Below, piece after piece: positions 8,472 to 16,373 of a stretch of DNA of 64,000 nucleotides; within the stretch, counting starts at the first letter, position 1; every line of letters starts with the position of its first letter. The stretch spans positions 6,944,001 through 7,008,000 of the forward strand of contig NZ_CP075691.1 of NCBI RefSeq assembly GCF_020026305.1. Reading direction: 5' to 3'. The position numbers and the translations under genes are program-made. The stretch comes from Streptomyces sp. 135 (GTDB lineage Bacteria; Actinomycetota; Actinomycetes; Streptomycetales; Streptomycetaceae). The notes beneath the pieces were generated by a model. That model was not told the DNA's origin. It did not search any database and saw nothing but the letters and a program-made list of their open reading frames with translations.

Positions 8472-9060
8472 GCCGGAGCCGACGCCGGAGCCGACGCCGG
8501 AGCCGACGCCGGAGCCGACGCCGGAGCCGACGCCGGAGCCGACGCCGGAGCCGACGCCGACGCCGGAGCCGACGCCGGAGCGGGGGACGCGGGCGCCGGA
8601 GCCGTGGACGTCGGAGCCGGAGATGCCCGAGCCGGGGGCGCCTGAGCGGTGGGCGTCTGAGCCGGGGACACCCGAGCCGGGGACGCCGGAGCTGCGGGCG
8701 CCTGGGCCGGGGACGCGAGAGCCGCAGGTGCCCGAGCCAGGGACGCCCGAGTCAGGGACGTGAGAGCCGCAGGCGCCCGAGCCAGGGACGCCTGAGCCGG
8801 GGACGTGAGAGCCGCAGGCGCCTGAGCCAGGGTCGCCAGAGCCGCAGGCGCCCGAGCCGGGGACGCCTGAGCCGGGGACGCCCGAGCCGTGGGCGTCTGA
8901 GCCGTGGGCGTCCGAGCCGGGGACGCGAGAGCCGCAGGCGCCTGAGCCGGGGACGCGAGAGCCGTAGGCGCCCGGGCCCGGGACGCCTGAGCCGCAGGCG
9001 CCTGAGCCAGGGACCCCCGAGCCAGGGACCCCCGAGCCAGGGATGCCCGAGCCGAAAACA
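8472..9060. repeat. GC-rich minisatellite (12-bp then 15-bp tandem units)
   Basis: Two tandem blocks in a 697-bp gap between genes. 8472-8555 holds seven exact copies of the 12-mer GCCGGAGCCGAC, a half unit, then one more copy at 8562-8573. From about 8600 to 9050 the unit becomes 15 bp, alternating variants close to GAGCCGGGGACGCCC and GAGCCGCAGGCGCCT. On the plus strand the 15-mers read Glu-Pro-rich but contain TGA and TAG stops. On the minus strand an uninterrupted frame starts at GTG 9110, 9 bp after the DUF5709 stop, with GAGGG upstream, and reads Gly-Ser-x-Val-Pro pentapeptides. That frame then continues antisense through the 8113-8421 gene, so it is not scored as a gene. Confidence 0.8.
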
Positions 9061-9118
9061 CCAGCGCCGGAAACGCCAGCGCCCGAAACGCCGAAGCCCA
9101 CCGCCCGCACCGGGGCCC

Positions 9119-9613
9119 TCAGCCCCGGTCCCGGTCCTCGGGAGCCAGCGGTAGGTCCTCCTCGGGGACGACGTGCACCGCCGCCTCCTCGGCGGACGCC
9201 GCGCCGCCGTCGATGCCCTCGTCCGTGGCGACGACCTCCTTGGTGGTGTCGGGGCGCGCGCCCTCGTCCGGTGCCACCAGACGGCCCGCACGGTCCCCGC
9301 CGGCCTCCGGGTCGAGCGGCTCGCCCTCACCGCCCGGCAGATCGCCGACGTCGTCCCCCTCGGGCACCTGAGTGTCGGGCACCTCCTGCCGCAGCCGCTC
9401 GTCGAGCGTCTCGCCCTCGTGCTGCTCCGCCGCCGTGGTGCCGGTCTTGGTGACGCCCAGCGGCTTCTCCGGCGGCGAGTAGCCCTCGTCGAGCATGTCG
9501 TCGTAGGTGCGCTCGTCCAGCGCGTCCTGGAGGTCCAGCGGCGCCGCGTCCTCCTGCTCCTCGTTGCCACCGGTGGGCTGGTAGGCGTCGTCCGCCATGT
9601 TCTGGTCGCTCAT
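9119..9613 (-). CDS. DUF5709 family protein
   Basis: 164 aa, strongly acidic and hydrophilic. The core ERTYDDMLDEGYSPPEKPLG followed by GVTKTGTT and ETLDERLRQEVPD is the recognisable DUF5709 pattern found across actinobacteria. No membrane segment or signal peptide; probably a partly disordered cytoplasmic protein. The ATG start at 9613 is preceded by GAGGTAAG. Function unknown. Members often sit among osmotic and oxidative stress genes, as here. Confidence 0.75.
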   Translation of the reverse strand: MSDQNMADDAYQPTGGNEEQEDAAPLDLQDALDERTYDDMLDEGYSPPEKPLGVTKTGTTAAEQHEGETLDERLRQEVPDTQVPEGDDVGDLPGGEGEPLDPEAGGDRAGRLVAPDEGARPDTTKEVVATDEGIDGGAASAEEAAVHVVPEEDLPLAPEDRDRG

Positions 9614-9766
9614 GACTTACCTCGTGCTGTGTGTTCCGGATGGTCGCGCTCGCCCACTGATGGTCGCGCGCCGGTCTTCCGAAGTGCCCGCGACACACCC
9701 CTCCAAACGATCCGGGCCCGAGGTCTGCCTCTCGATGATCAGGGCACTCTTCGCACATGGACGCGA

Positions 9767-9820
9767 GAACGTATCGGGACATACGCGGGAACGTAACGGG
9801 CTATATGTGAACGTATCGGA
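9767..9820 (+). promoter_or_regulatory. Three direct repeats upstream of DUF6098 gene
   Basis: GAACGTATCGGG (9767), GAACGTAACGGG (9789) and GAACGTATCGGA (9809) are spaced 22 and 20 bp, placing them on one face of the helix. The last copy is 22 bp before the ATG at 9842. The block lies between the divergent DUF5709 and DUF6098 genes and is relatively AT-rich. A cooperative regulator site is the likeliest reading. Confidence 0.5.
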
Positions 9821-9841
9821 ACAAGGAAAGCGACCCCTCGC

Positions 9842-10291
9842 ATGAGCAGTTCGGACGACGACCTGCCGGTCCTGCACACCCTGCGGGAGCTGGCCCGCCT
9901 CGTGGCACGGCACCAGGGCCTGTACGTGCGCTGGTCCCGCGGCCCCGCGACGGACCTCGGCAAGGTGATGAGCAGGGATGACCTGACGGGCGTACGCATG
10001 CCGGGCCTCTCGGCCAACCCCCTCGACATCGAGCCCTGGTGGGAGAGGCCCGCCGAGCTGTGGGTGGCGCGCCGACTGCACGACTACTCGCACCTGCCGC
10101 GCGAGAAGGGGCCCGGGGTGCGCCCCTGGGTCCTGCTCGGCCACGAGTGCGCCCGCGGCCCGGACAACGAACCGCTGGTCCGGGACGTCGAGCCGCTGGC
10201 CTGGATCGACGGGAAGATGATCGACGAGGCCCGCGAGGAAGTGGCCCGTGAGGCGGGCCCCTGGGGGCCGCTGCGGCGTACGAGCGAATGA
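9842..10291 (+). CDS. DUF6098 family protein
   Basis: 149 aa. Recognised by the HTLRELARLVARHQGLYVRW start, the SRGPATDL segment and the LSANPLDIEPWW.RP core, which are typical of a small actinobacterial family annotated DUF6098. No catalytic motif, no membrane segment. ATG with AAGGAAAG upstream. It stands alone, divergent from DUF5709. The direct repeats just upstream suggest dedicated regulation. Function unknown. Confidence 0.7.
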   Translation: MSSSDDDLPVLHTLRELARLVARHQGLYVRWSRGPATDLGKVMSRDDLTGVRMPGLSANPLDIEPWWERPAELWVARRLHDYSHLPREKGPGVRPWVLLGHECARGPDNEPLVRDVEPLAWIDGKMIDEAREEVAREAGPWGPLRRTSE

Positions 10292-10312
10292 CGGGGGAGC
10301 TCGAATGACAGG

Positions 10313-10347
10313 GGCGCGCCCCCGGCACGCGCGGTGCCGGGCGCGCC
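10313..10347 (+). terminator. Hairpin between DUF6098 and SPW genes
   Basis: Inverted repeat of 14 bp with a 2-nt bulge (10313-10328 with 10334-10347), 22 bp after the DUF6098 stop and just before the convergent SPW gene stop; bidirectional terminator candidate. Confidence 0.55.
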
Positions 10348-10367
10348 GTGGTCCGGCCGCCGCGCGG

Positions 10368-10868
10368 TCAGCGGGGGCCGGCCCGGTAGGCCCGCGCCCT
10401 GCCGTGCCCGGCGGAGTCGGACTTCCCTCCCGCCTTGGCGGCCGCGCTGGCCGCCAGGCCCAGCAGCAGCATCACGGCACCGGTGATGACGTTGCTGACG
10501 ACGGACCTGGTGGTGCTGACGTCACCGGCGATGACCCACGGGGCGACGATCGTCCACACGCCGAGGGCGCAGCAGGCCCACGCCATGCTGTGGGTGCGCT
10601 CGTAGGCCCGGCCGAAGCCGCCGCTCATGAGCAGGGCGTAGGCGATGCCGACGATCAGGTTGGTGACCGACAGGCGCGTCAGGCCGTTGAAGCCCGCGAT
10701 CCACGGCGAGGCCGCCAGGTAGAGGCCGGTGAGGAAGGCCATCGTCTCGACGGCCTGGATCTTGGGAGTGCTCGCCGCGCGCTCCGCCATCTCGTGGCGT
10801 TCGCGTATGTCGACGATGTCGGGGTGCGTTTCCATGGAGGACTGGGTCCTGGGGGACGTTGATGACAT
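10368..10868 (-). CDS. SPW-repeat integral membrane protein
   Basis: 166 aa from an ATG at 10868, chosen because GGAGG lies 6-7 nt upstream (an in-frame GTG 9 nt earlier overlaps this site less well). Two repeat units each carry the family hallmark, LAASPWIAGF and TIVAPWVIAGD, giving four transmembrane helices (roughly residues 38-57, 65-85, 92-110 and 122-142). SPW-repeat proteins are small membrane proteins of unknown function in bacteria and archaea. The N-terminal 35 residues are hydrophilic and probably cytoplasmic. Confidence 0.85.
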   Translation of the reverse strand: MSSTSPRTQSSMETHPDIVDIRERHEMAERAASTPKIQAVETMAFLTGLYLAASPWIAGFNGLTRLSVTNLIVGIAYALLMSGGFGRAYERTHSMAWACCALGVWTIVAPWVIAGDVSTTRSVVSNVITGAVMLLLGLAASAAAKAGGKSDSAGHGRARAYRAGPR

Positions 10869-11009
10869 GACGTCCACCTCCAGCTGAGTGGTGGTTCATG
10901 GTGCGGACGGGGGGACGCGCGAACTGATCGCCGCGCGGCCGGACCAGGACGGGGACTGAAGGAGCAGCGTGCGGGCTCTCGCGTGCCCGTGCTGCCCGGG
11001 CTGTCGGGA

Positions 11010-11408
11010 CTATCCGGCGACGAGGGGGCGTGCGGCGTCGGTGACGTTGTCGTACGTCTCACCCTCGGGCAGCCGCCGCACCGCTTGCAGTGCGGAGTCC
11101 GGCGCATGGTGCGATTCCAGCGTCTCCAGCAGTGTCTGCCGGTCGGCCGGGAACGTGCTGCGCTCAAGATGGCGGCTCAGCTCCAGACGCGTGGCTTCGG
11201 CCTCGGCGAAGGAGCGGGCGCGCTCCCGTTCCTCGCCCGGCGGCGGGACGGGACCGCCCGGGTCCACGACCACGTCGTCGTCGGCCGGCGGCTCGGGGTC
11301 GTTCGCCTCCTCGACGTGTGTGTGCTGACCGGAGCGCAAGTAGCCCTCCAGTTCGTGCTTCAACTCGTCGTCCTTGCGCGGACTCACCGGATTGCTGCCT
11401 CGGTCCAC
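11010..11408 (-). CDS. DUF2795 domain protein
   Basis: 132 aa from the GTG at 11408, with GGGAGG 8 nt upstream; the upstream in-frame GTG at 11417 overlaps the ribosome site. The C-terminal half (LSRHLERSTFPADRQTLLET ... ALQAVRRLPEGETYDNVTD) matches DUF2795, which in other proteins sets a helical fold around LPEGxYxxxxEV. The N-terminal half is acidic and proline-rich. Function unknown. The 3' end of the upstream gene's frame runs into it (see the Vms1-like entry). Confidence 0.75.
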   Translation of the reverse strand: MDRGSNPVSPRKDDELKHELEGYLRSGQHTHVEEANDPEPPADDDVVVDPGGPVPPPGEERERARSFAEAEATRLELSRHLERSTFPADRQTLLETLESHHAPDSALQAVRRLPEGETYDNVTDAARPLVAG

Positions 11409-12594
11409 GACAAGCACCTCCCTTTCTCGCGGGCACGGGGGTCCGGGGTCTCCCGGGTCTCCCTATGCCGCACTCGGCTCGTACGACCAGCGCGAGCCCT
11501 CCCGCCGGGATGTCGTCGCTCACCTCCTCGAAGGGAATGATCAGCACGTCGGCGGACGTGGCCGCCGCGGAGCGCAGCAGCGCGTCGTCGGCGCGTACGG
11601 GGGCGGGGGAGCCGTCACCGAGGGCCTCCGCGTCCGTCCGTCGCACCGCCACCTGGTCCGGCTCGGGGCCCGCCCACATCTCCTGGTGCAGATCGGGGCC
11701 GCCGGGCCGGACGAGGAGGGTGTCGATGCGGTGCTGCCGGGCGGCGTCCACCATGGCGGGCACACCCTCCACGGCGTCCGTCGGCCGGTCGGTGCCGACC
11801 CTGCCCGCCCGGAAACGGTCGAGCGCCTGTTCGATGTGCCGCCGCAGGCACTCCTGCCGGGCGTTCTCGATGGCCTCTTCCAGCGCCGCGGAGCCCGAAC
11901 CCGCGGCCCGGCCGCCGCGCTCGGTCTCGACCGTGACGGCCTTGACCTCCTCCGGGAGCTTGTCGTGCACCGAGCGCCGCTCACGCGGGTCGCCGACCAG
12001 CACCACGACATCGGCGCCGGACTCCTCATGGGCGGCGGCCAGCGCTTCGGCGATCTGCGCGGCGTTGTGCTCCCAGGTGTTCTCCACCTTGAGCTGGAAG
12101 TGCCGCTCCGACCAGTCGGACGTCGCCGTGCGGTGCACCGGCCACTGCTCGCCCTCCACGTGCCCGGAGTCCTGCGGGCGGCCACCCGCTTCCCGCAGCT
12201 GGAAATCGGCGCCGGTGCGGTCGATGTAGGCCACGAGGCACACGGGGTCCTGGCCGGACAGCTCCAGCAGGGGCGCGAGGCGCGGCAGCGGGGCCCAGGA
12301 GGCGGAGGGTGACTGCGGCCGCCGGGACAGGCGGTGGCTGAGCACGACCTCACCGCCGGTGGCGAAGAGCACGCGGCCGGCCGGGTCCTGCGCGGGCGAC
12401 CGCTCCGTCAGGTCGGCACGGACGGCTTCCGTGGTGGCTTCGTCGGCGCCCTGCTGCTCCAGGGTGCGGCAGACGTCCCGTACGGAGAGCTCACGCCGTT
12501 TGGCGCCCGACTCGTCCGCCTGTCCGGGATCGAAGTACACGGTCGCCCAGGGGCCGGGGTGGTCCAGGAGCGGTTGCAGAAACGAAAGGCGCAT
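11164..12594 (-). CDS. Vms1/Rv2629-family (baeRF-like) protein with abnormal C-terminal extension
   Basis: 476 aa as read; ATG at 12594 with GGAG 5 nt upstream. Residues 1-390 match the Rv2629/Vms1-type family: WATVYFDP start, VCLVAYIDRTGADF, WEHNAAQIAEAL, VVVLVGDPRERRSV and a C-terminal IDTLLVRPG. This fold is related to eRF1 and includes peptidyl-tRNA hydrolases acting at stalled ribosomes. The last 85 residues are Arg/Gly-rich, overlap the DUF2795 gene by 245 nt and do not look like the family end, so the true stop was probably lost by a frameshift near 11465-11500. A frame with a TAG at about 11464 exists. It is preceded by a SigB-like promoter. Confidence 0.7.
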   Translation of the reverse strand: MRLSFLQPLLDHPGPWATVYFDPGQADESGAKRRELSVRDVCRTLEQQGADEATTEAVRADLTERSPAQDPAGRVLFATGGEVVLSHRLSRRPQSPSASWAPLPRLAPLLELSGQDPVCLVAYIDRTGADFQLREAGGRPQDSGHVEGEQWPVHRTATSDWSERHFQLKVENTWEHNAAQIAEALAAAHEESGADVVVLVGDPRERRSVHDKLPEEVKAVTVETERGGRAAGSGSAALEEAIENARQECLRRHIEQALDRFRAGRVGTDRPTDAVEGVPAMVDAARQHRIDTLLVRPGGPDLHQEMWAGPEPDQVAVRRTDAEALGDGSPAPVRADDALLRSAAATSADVLIIPFEEVSDDIPAGGLALVVRAECGIGRPGRPRTPVPARKGGACRGPRQQSGESAQGRRVEARTGGLLALRSAHTRRGGERPRAAGRRRRGRGPGRSRPAAGRGTGARPLLRRGRSHASGAEPPS

Positions 12595-12676
12595 GGTGGC
12601 TCCGGGTTCCAGTCGGTGGTGTCGTTTCTCCTGGCCGTAGGGCCAGGGAGCGAAATGATCGCCTCCTGCATAGCCG

Positions 12677-12701
12677 GTACCCCCCGCAAAAGGGTGCAAA
12701 C
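12677..12701 (-). promoter_or_regulatory. SigB-like promoter of the Vms1-like gene
   Basis: Minus-strand GTTT (12698-12701), 15-nt spacer, GGGTAC (12677-12682), about 85 bp before the ATG at 12594. Good match to GNNT-N14-16-GGGTAY. Confidence 0.55.
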
Positions 12702-12856
12702 TACCTCACATACCCCGACGGTTTCGCCCACCGGTGGAGACCGGGGCAGCGGTGCAAGCGGCCCACGGGCCACACCGGTCGGGTCAATTGTCGCGCTCGA
12801 TCGACCGTCACCGCCACGCGAGGGCAGGCATGACAACGGACTTCCCGCACATTCCG

Positions 12857-12882
12857 GGGTGGATCTCCGGAGCGAGGGGTAC
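12857..12882 (+). promoter_or_regulatory. SigB-like promoter of the ferritin-like gene
   Basis: GGGT (12857-12860), 16-nt spacer, GGGTAC (12877-12882), 36 bp before the ATG at 12919, so the leader would be about 30 nt. It is divergent from the matching site at 12677-12701 in the same 324-bp intergenic region, which holds no gene. Confidence 0.55.
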
Positions 12883-12918
12883 TCCGCCCTCCACATCTCT
12901 CACCGAGGAGACCGTGCC

Positions 12919-14118
12919 ATGACGTTCAACCCCCTGGAACAGCGGGGCATCCCCCTGGACCGTCAACTGCGCAGCTGGCGTGAGCTGAATGTCCAGCCGA
13001 TCGACCCCGATCACTGCGACCCGTACACCCGGTGCCGGATCATCACCATGAACGGCATCGAGGTCGAGGCGATCCTCTTCAGCCACCAGCTCGCCCGCAA
13101 CACCGTGGACCCGGAGGTCAAGCGGAAACTGGCGAGCGTGCGCTACATCGAGGCACAGCAGCAGAAAGCGGTGAACTGGCTGCTGCCCGGTGTGTCGTCG
13201 GTCCTGGAGACGACGATCGCCTACGAGCAGGTGGCCGTCGACCTCACCGCGTGGATCGCCCGCATGGAGCCGGACCCATACCTGAAGCAGGCCTACCAGT
13301 TCGGCGTCCTGGAGGACTTCGACCATCTGTACCGGTACGCGAACCTGTACGAGATGATCGAGCACCGCAAGGCGGAGTCGATCGTCGATGGGCTGACTGA
13401 GGTCATGCCGGGCCGGCCGACGAAGTACCACCACCGCGACCCGGTCGACAACGTCCGCGACCCGTACGACAAGGACGCCACCGACCCGCTCTCCAAGCTG
13501 CACGCCCTGACCGTGCTCTCGGCCGAGCAGCAGACGATGAACTTCTACATGAACACCGGCCCCACCTACATGGAGCCGATCGCCCGCCAGCTCTACCAGG
13601 AGATCGGGCTCATCGAGGAGGAGCACGTCACCCACTACGAATCGCTCGTCGACCCCGGCGAGACGTGGTGGGAGCAGCTGGTCAACCACGAGTACAACGA
13701 GTGCTACCTCTACTACTCCTTCATGGAGCAGGAGAGCGATCCCAAGGTCAAGGCGATCTGGGAGCTGCACCTGAACATGGAGCTGGAGCACCTGCACATC
13801 GCCTGCGACCTGATGCGCCGGCACGACGGCCGCGAACCGCAGGAAGTGCTCGCGCCGCAGCTGCCGAACGTCCTCACCTTCGAGCCGAACAAGCAGTACC
13901 TGCGCGAGCTGCTCGACACGCAGATGGACCTGACCACGCTCGGATCCGGTTACGTCCGCGAGGCGCACGAGCGGTTCGAGGCGATGCAGGAGCAGATCCA
14001 CGGCGGCGAGAAGCCGCCGAGCGAGCGGGTGATGGCGCAGCACGACGAGATGTTCGGCCGCGAGTACCGCGTCCAGTCCGAGGGGGAGCACCCCGACCCC
14101 GCCATGCGCGAGAAGTGA
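12919..14118 (+). CDS. Ferritin-like-fold protein (putative di-iron)
   Basis: 399 aa, almost entirely helical. Glu/His spacing typical of ferritin-like four-helix bundles recurs: LEDFDHLYRYANLYEMIEHR, SAEQQTMNFYM ... IGLIEEEHVTHYE, and NECYLYYSF ... NMELEHLHIACDLM. The repeated E-x-x-H pairs could hold two metal centres. No signal peptide. Start supported by GAGGAGACC upstream. The hemerythrin-like gene follows 11 bp later in what is clearly an operon, so iron or oxygen handling under stress is a reasonable guess. The biochemical function is not known. Confidence 0.7.
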   Translation: MTFNPLEQRGIPLDRQLRSWRELNVQPIDPDHCDPYTRCRIITMNGIEVEAILFSHQLARNTVDPEVKRKLASVRYIEAQQQKAVNWLLPGVSSVLETTIAYEQVAVDLTAWIARMEPDPYLKQAYQFGVLEDFDHLYRYANLYEMIEHRKAESIVDGLTEVMPGRPTKYHHRDPVDNVRDPYDKDATDPLSKLHALTVLSAEQQTMNFYMNTGPTYMEPIARQLYQEIGLIEEEHVTHYESLVDPGETWWEQLVNHEYNECYLYYSFMEQESDPKVKAIWELHLNMELEHLHIACDLMRRHDGREPQEVLAPQLPNVLTFEPNKQYLRELLDTQMDLTTLGSGYVREAHERFEAMQEQIHGGEKPPSERVMAQHDEMFGREYRVQSEGEHPDPAMREK

Positions 14119-14129
14119 GGGGCCGGCAG

Positions 14130-14726
14130 ATGTCAGAGCTCCACACGCCCCACGCCGGGGACGACCGCGCCGCCGACAACGACGTGGTCTCGCTGCTCAT
14201 GCGTCAGCACGGTGACATCCGCAACCTCTTCGACGAGGTGGAGGCGGCCACGGGGGAGGAGCGGCGGGATGCCTTCCGCCGCCTGGTGCGGCTGCTCGCC
14301 GTGCACGAGACCGCCGAGGAGGAGGTCGTCCACCCGTTCTCGCGGCGCTCGCTGCCCGGCGGTGAGCAGATCGTCGAGGACCGCCTCGCCGAGGAGCGGG
14401 CCGCCAAGGAGACACTCGCCGCGCTCGACGACGCCGACACGGACGACCCGAAGTTCATGCCGCAGCTGATGAAGCTCCGCAAGGACGTGCAGGAGCACGC
14501 ACGCGCCGAGGAGCGCTACGAGTTCACGCACATCAGGCGCAGCACCGACGCCACGAATCTCGCCGCCATGGCCAAGGCCGTCAAGGCGGCGGAGGCCATG
14601 GCTCCGACCCGTCCCCACCCCGGTGTGGAGTCCGGCGCGGCGAACATGGCGCTCGGTCCAGTCGCCGCGCTGATGGACCGCACGAAGGACGCCGTGCGCA
14701 AGGCGATGGCCAAGAAGGACGGCTGA
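14130..14726 (+). CDS. Hemerythrin HHE domain protein
   Basis: 198 aa. The HHE cation-binding pattern is visible: LLMRQHGDIRNLFDEVE (first His), LLAVHETAEEEVVHPF (His-x3-Glu-Glu, then His) and LRKDVQEHARAEERYEF (His, Glu). These bind a non-haem di-iron site that senses or carries O2 or NO. Residues about 140-198 are a basic, Ala/Lys-rich tail. Cytoplasmic. Second gene of the SigB-like-promoter operon, 11 bp after the ferritin-like gene, followed by a strong hairpin. Confidence 0.9.
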   Translation: MSELHTPHAGDDRAADNDVVSLLMRQHGDIRNLFDEVEAATGEERRDAFRRLVRLLAVHETAEEEVVHPFSRRSLPGGEQIVEDRLAEERAAKETLAALDDADTDDPKFMPQLMKLRKDVQEHARAEERYEFTHIRRSTDATNLAAMAKAVKAAEAMAPTRPHPGVESGAANMALGPVAALMDRTKDAVRKAMAKKDG

Positions 14727-14764
14727 CGCCCCGTCGTGGCTTCGTGGCGTCGTGGCTTCGCAGT

Positions 14765-14801
14765 GGAGGGGAGTGGGACGGCTCACGCCCCACTCCCCTC
14801 C
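14765..14801 (+). terminator. Hairpin after hemerythrin gene
   Basis: Perfect 13-bp inverted repeat (14765-14777 with 14789-14801), 11-nt loop, between the convergent hemerythrin and PAP2 genes. Confidence 0.75.
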
Positions 14802-14847
14802 GGAAGTGCTCGCCCCGACACCTGGAACCGGCCTGAGCCGGCCTGAC

Positions 14848-16197
14848 TCAGACGAGTTCGGGCTGCGGTTCGAGCGGCTTCGCCGGTACCGCCTTCGGCT
14901 CCCACAGCCTGGCGGTCCGCATATAGCCGTAGACCACCGAGGCCATCCCCAGAATGAGCAGCGGCCCGAACAGCCACGGATACCTGGCCATTTCCATCGG
15001 CAGATAGCGATAGGAGACCAGGAACGCGGTGAAGACGACCGTGCCGTAGACGACCAGCTGAATTCCCGCCCGGTCCCAGCCCCGGTCGTACGCGCGCAGC
15101 GCCGCGTCGATCGTGTACGCGAACACCACACCGGCGACGATATCGGCGCCGTAGTGATAACCGAATCCCAGCGTCGCGCCGAGCGTGGCTATCAGCCAGA
15201 AGACGCCCGCGTACCGCAGAAGGCGTGGACCCCTGCGGGAGTGGATGAAGATCGTCGTGGCCCACGCGGTGTGCAGGCTGGGCATGCAGTTGCGCGGGGT
15301 GACCTCGTTGAACGGCATGTGCTGCGGTGTGACGACCGAGGGCGGCGTGTCCGGCCACAGGTTCGCCACCGCCCAGTGCCCGCCGTCGGCGCCGTAGGCG
15401 AAGATCGGTCCGACCACCGGGTAGATCATGTAGATGCCGGGTCCGAGCAGGCCGATCACCAGGAAGGTGCGCACCAGGTGGTGGCCGGGGAAGCGGCCCT
15501 CGGACGCGACATTGCGCAGCTGGTAGAGCGCGACGACCACCGCGGCCACCGCGAGCTGGATGTAGACGTAGTCGAGGACGTGGGCGCCGACCGCGCCGGT
15601 GGCCTCGACGATCCGGCCCGCCACCCACGACGGGTTGCCGAGCGCGTGATCGGCGGTCGCCACATACTGGTCGAGCACCTGCGGGCGGGTCTTGGACGTG
15701 ATGAGCAGCCAGGCGTCGCCGGTCTTGCGCCCGGCCACGAGCAGCAGGCCGAGACCGACGCCCTTCAGCAGCAGGACGCGTTCCGGGCCGGTGCGGCGGG
15801 TGACGGCGATGACCGCGCAGGCGATGATCACCCACAGGGCGCCGTTGCCGAACATCATCTTGGCGTCGACCGCCCACCGCACCAGGAAGAAGACGATGTC
15901 GATGCCGACCGCGGCGCCAATCGCGATGAACCGCTGCCGCCAGGGCAGCACCACCAGCATCAGCGCCATGCTGGCGTACAGCAGCGGCCCCGACTTCGGA
16001 GCGAATATGACCTCTCGCGCCTGATTGGTGATCGGCCCGGGCAGGCCGTAATGACGCGCGGCGAACTCAAGGGCGATGAGGAATGCGAGGGTCACCACAC
16101 CCGCCGCGGTCCACAGCATCGGCTTCGGCTTGCGCCATGCGACGAACAGACTTCTGAAGTTTTTACGCGAGAGTATTCGCGACGATGTAGTTAGCAA
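14848..16197 (-). CDS. PAP2-superfamily membrane phosphatase/transferase, copy 1
   Basis: 449 aa with about 10 hydrophobic segments. The C-terminal half carries the PAP2 (lipid phosphatase/inositolphosphotransferase-like) motifs NCMPSLHTAWATTIF (catalytic His) and GFGYHYGADIVAGVVF (second His with Asp). Such enzymes dephosphorylate or transfer head groups on membrane lipids, with the active site on the outer face. The TTG at 16197 is the first in-frame start; there is no Shine-Dalgarno. A 22-bp element shared with the second copy (17057-18433) lies directly upstream. The first internal ATG is at 16119. The overall sequence is highly similar to copy 2 along its length. Confidence 0.85.
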   Translation of the reverse strand: MLTTSSRILSRKNFRSLFVAWRKPKPMLWTAAGVVTLAFLIALEFAARHYGLPGPITNQAREVIFAPKSGPLLYASMALMLVVLPWRQRFIAIGAAVGIDIVFFLVRWAVDAKMMFGNGALWVIIACAVIAVTRRTGPERVLLLKGVGLGLLLVAGRKTGDAWLLITSKTRPQVLDQYVATADHALGNPSWVAGRIVEATGAVGAHVLDYVYIQLAVAAVVVALYQLRNVASEGRFPGHHLVRTFLVIGLLGPGIYMIYPVVGPIFAYGADGGHWAVANLWPDTPPSVVTPQHMPFNEVTPRNCMPSLHTAWATTIFIHSRRGPRLLRYAGVFWLIATLGATLGFGYHYGADIVAGVVFAYTIDAALRAYDRGWDRAGIQLVVYGTVVFTAFLVSYRYLPMEMARYPWLFGPLLILGMASVVYGYMRTARLWEPKAVPAKPLEPQPELV

Positions 16198-16199
16198 TT

Positions 16200-16221
16200 G
16201 TATGGCCGATGTGTTAGATGT
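16200..16221 (-). promoter_or_regulatory. Conserved 22-bp upstream element, copy 1
   Basis: 20 of 22 positions are identical to 18435-18456, and both sit 1-2 nt before a TTG start. On the coding strand it reads ACATCTAAC, four variable bases, then CGGCCATAC. The downstream edge plus following bases (TACAAT, TACATT) resembles a -10 box, which would put transcription and the real start codon further in. Confidence 0.5.
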
Positions 16222-16373
16222 CGGTTAAATGGCTCACTCTTCGTGCCAGATAATATGGTTTTCCGGTGAAGGGCGGCGGGCCGGGGTGGGCATCGTGACT
16301 TAGATCATGCTATCGGAGCGGCCCGGCGGGTTTGCCTGGGCCGGTGGCTGCCCTCGGCGGCCGGGCCGCCGCT

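Noticed and set aside
8472..8573. Tandem 12-bp units resembling a CRISPR array
   Set aside because: Units abut with no unique spacers and no cas genes are near.
8079..9110. 343-codon minus-strand frame through the minisatellite
   Set aside because: Its first 220 codons are Gly-Ser-Val-Pro repeats that might be coding, but the last third is antisense to the 8113-8421 gene, so it is noted only in the repeat entry.
6449..9154. 901-codon plus-strand open frame covering catalase and the minisatellite
   Set aside because: It is an out-of-frame shadow of the catalase gene followed by Arg/Ser-rich repeat translation; no family match or start signal.
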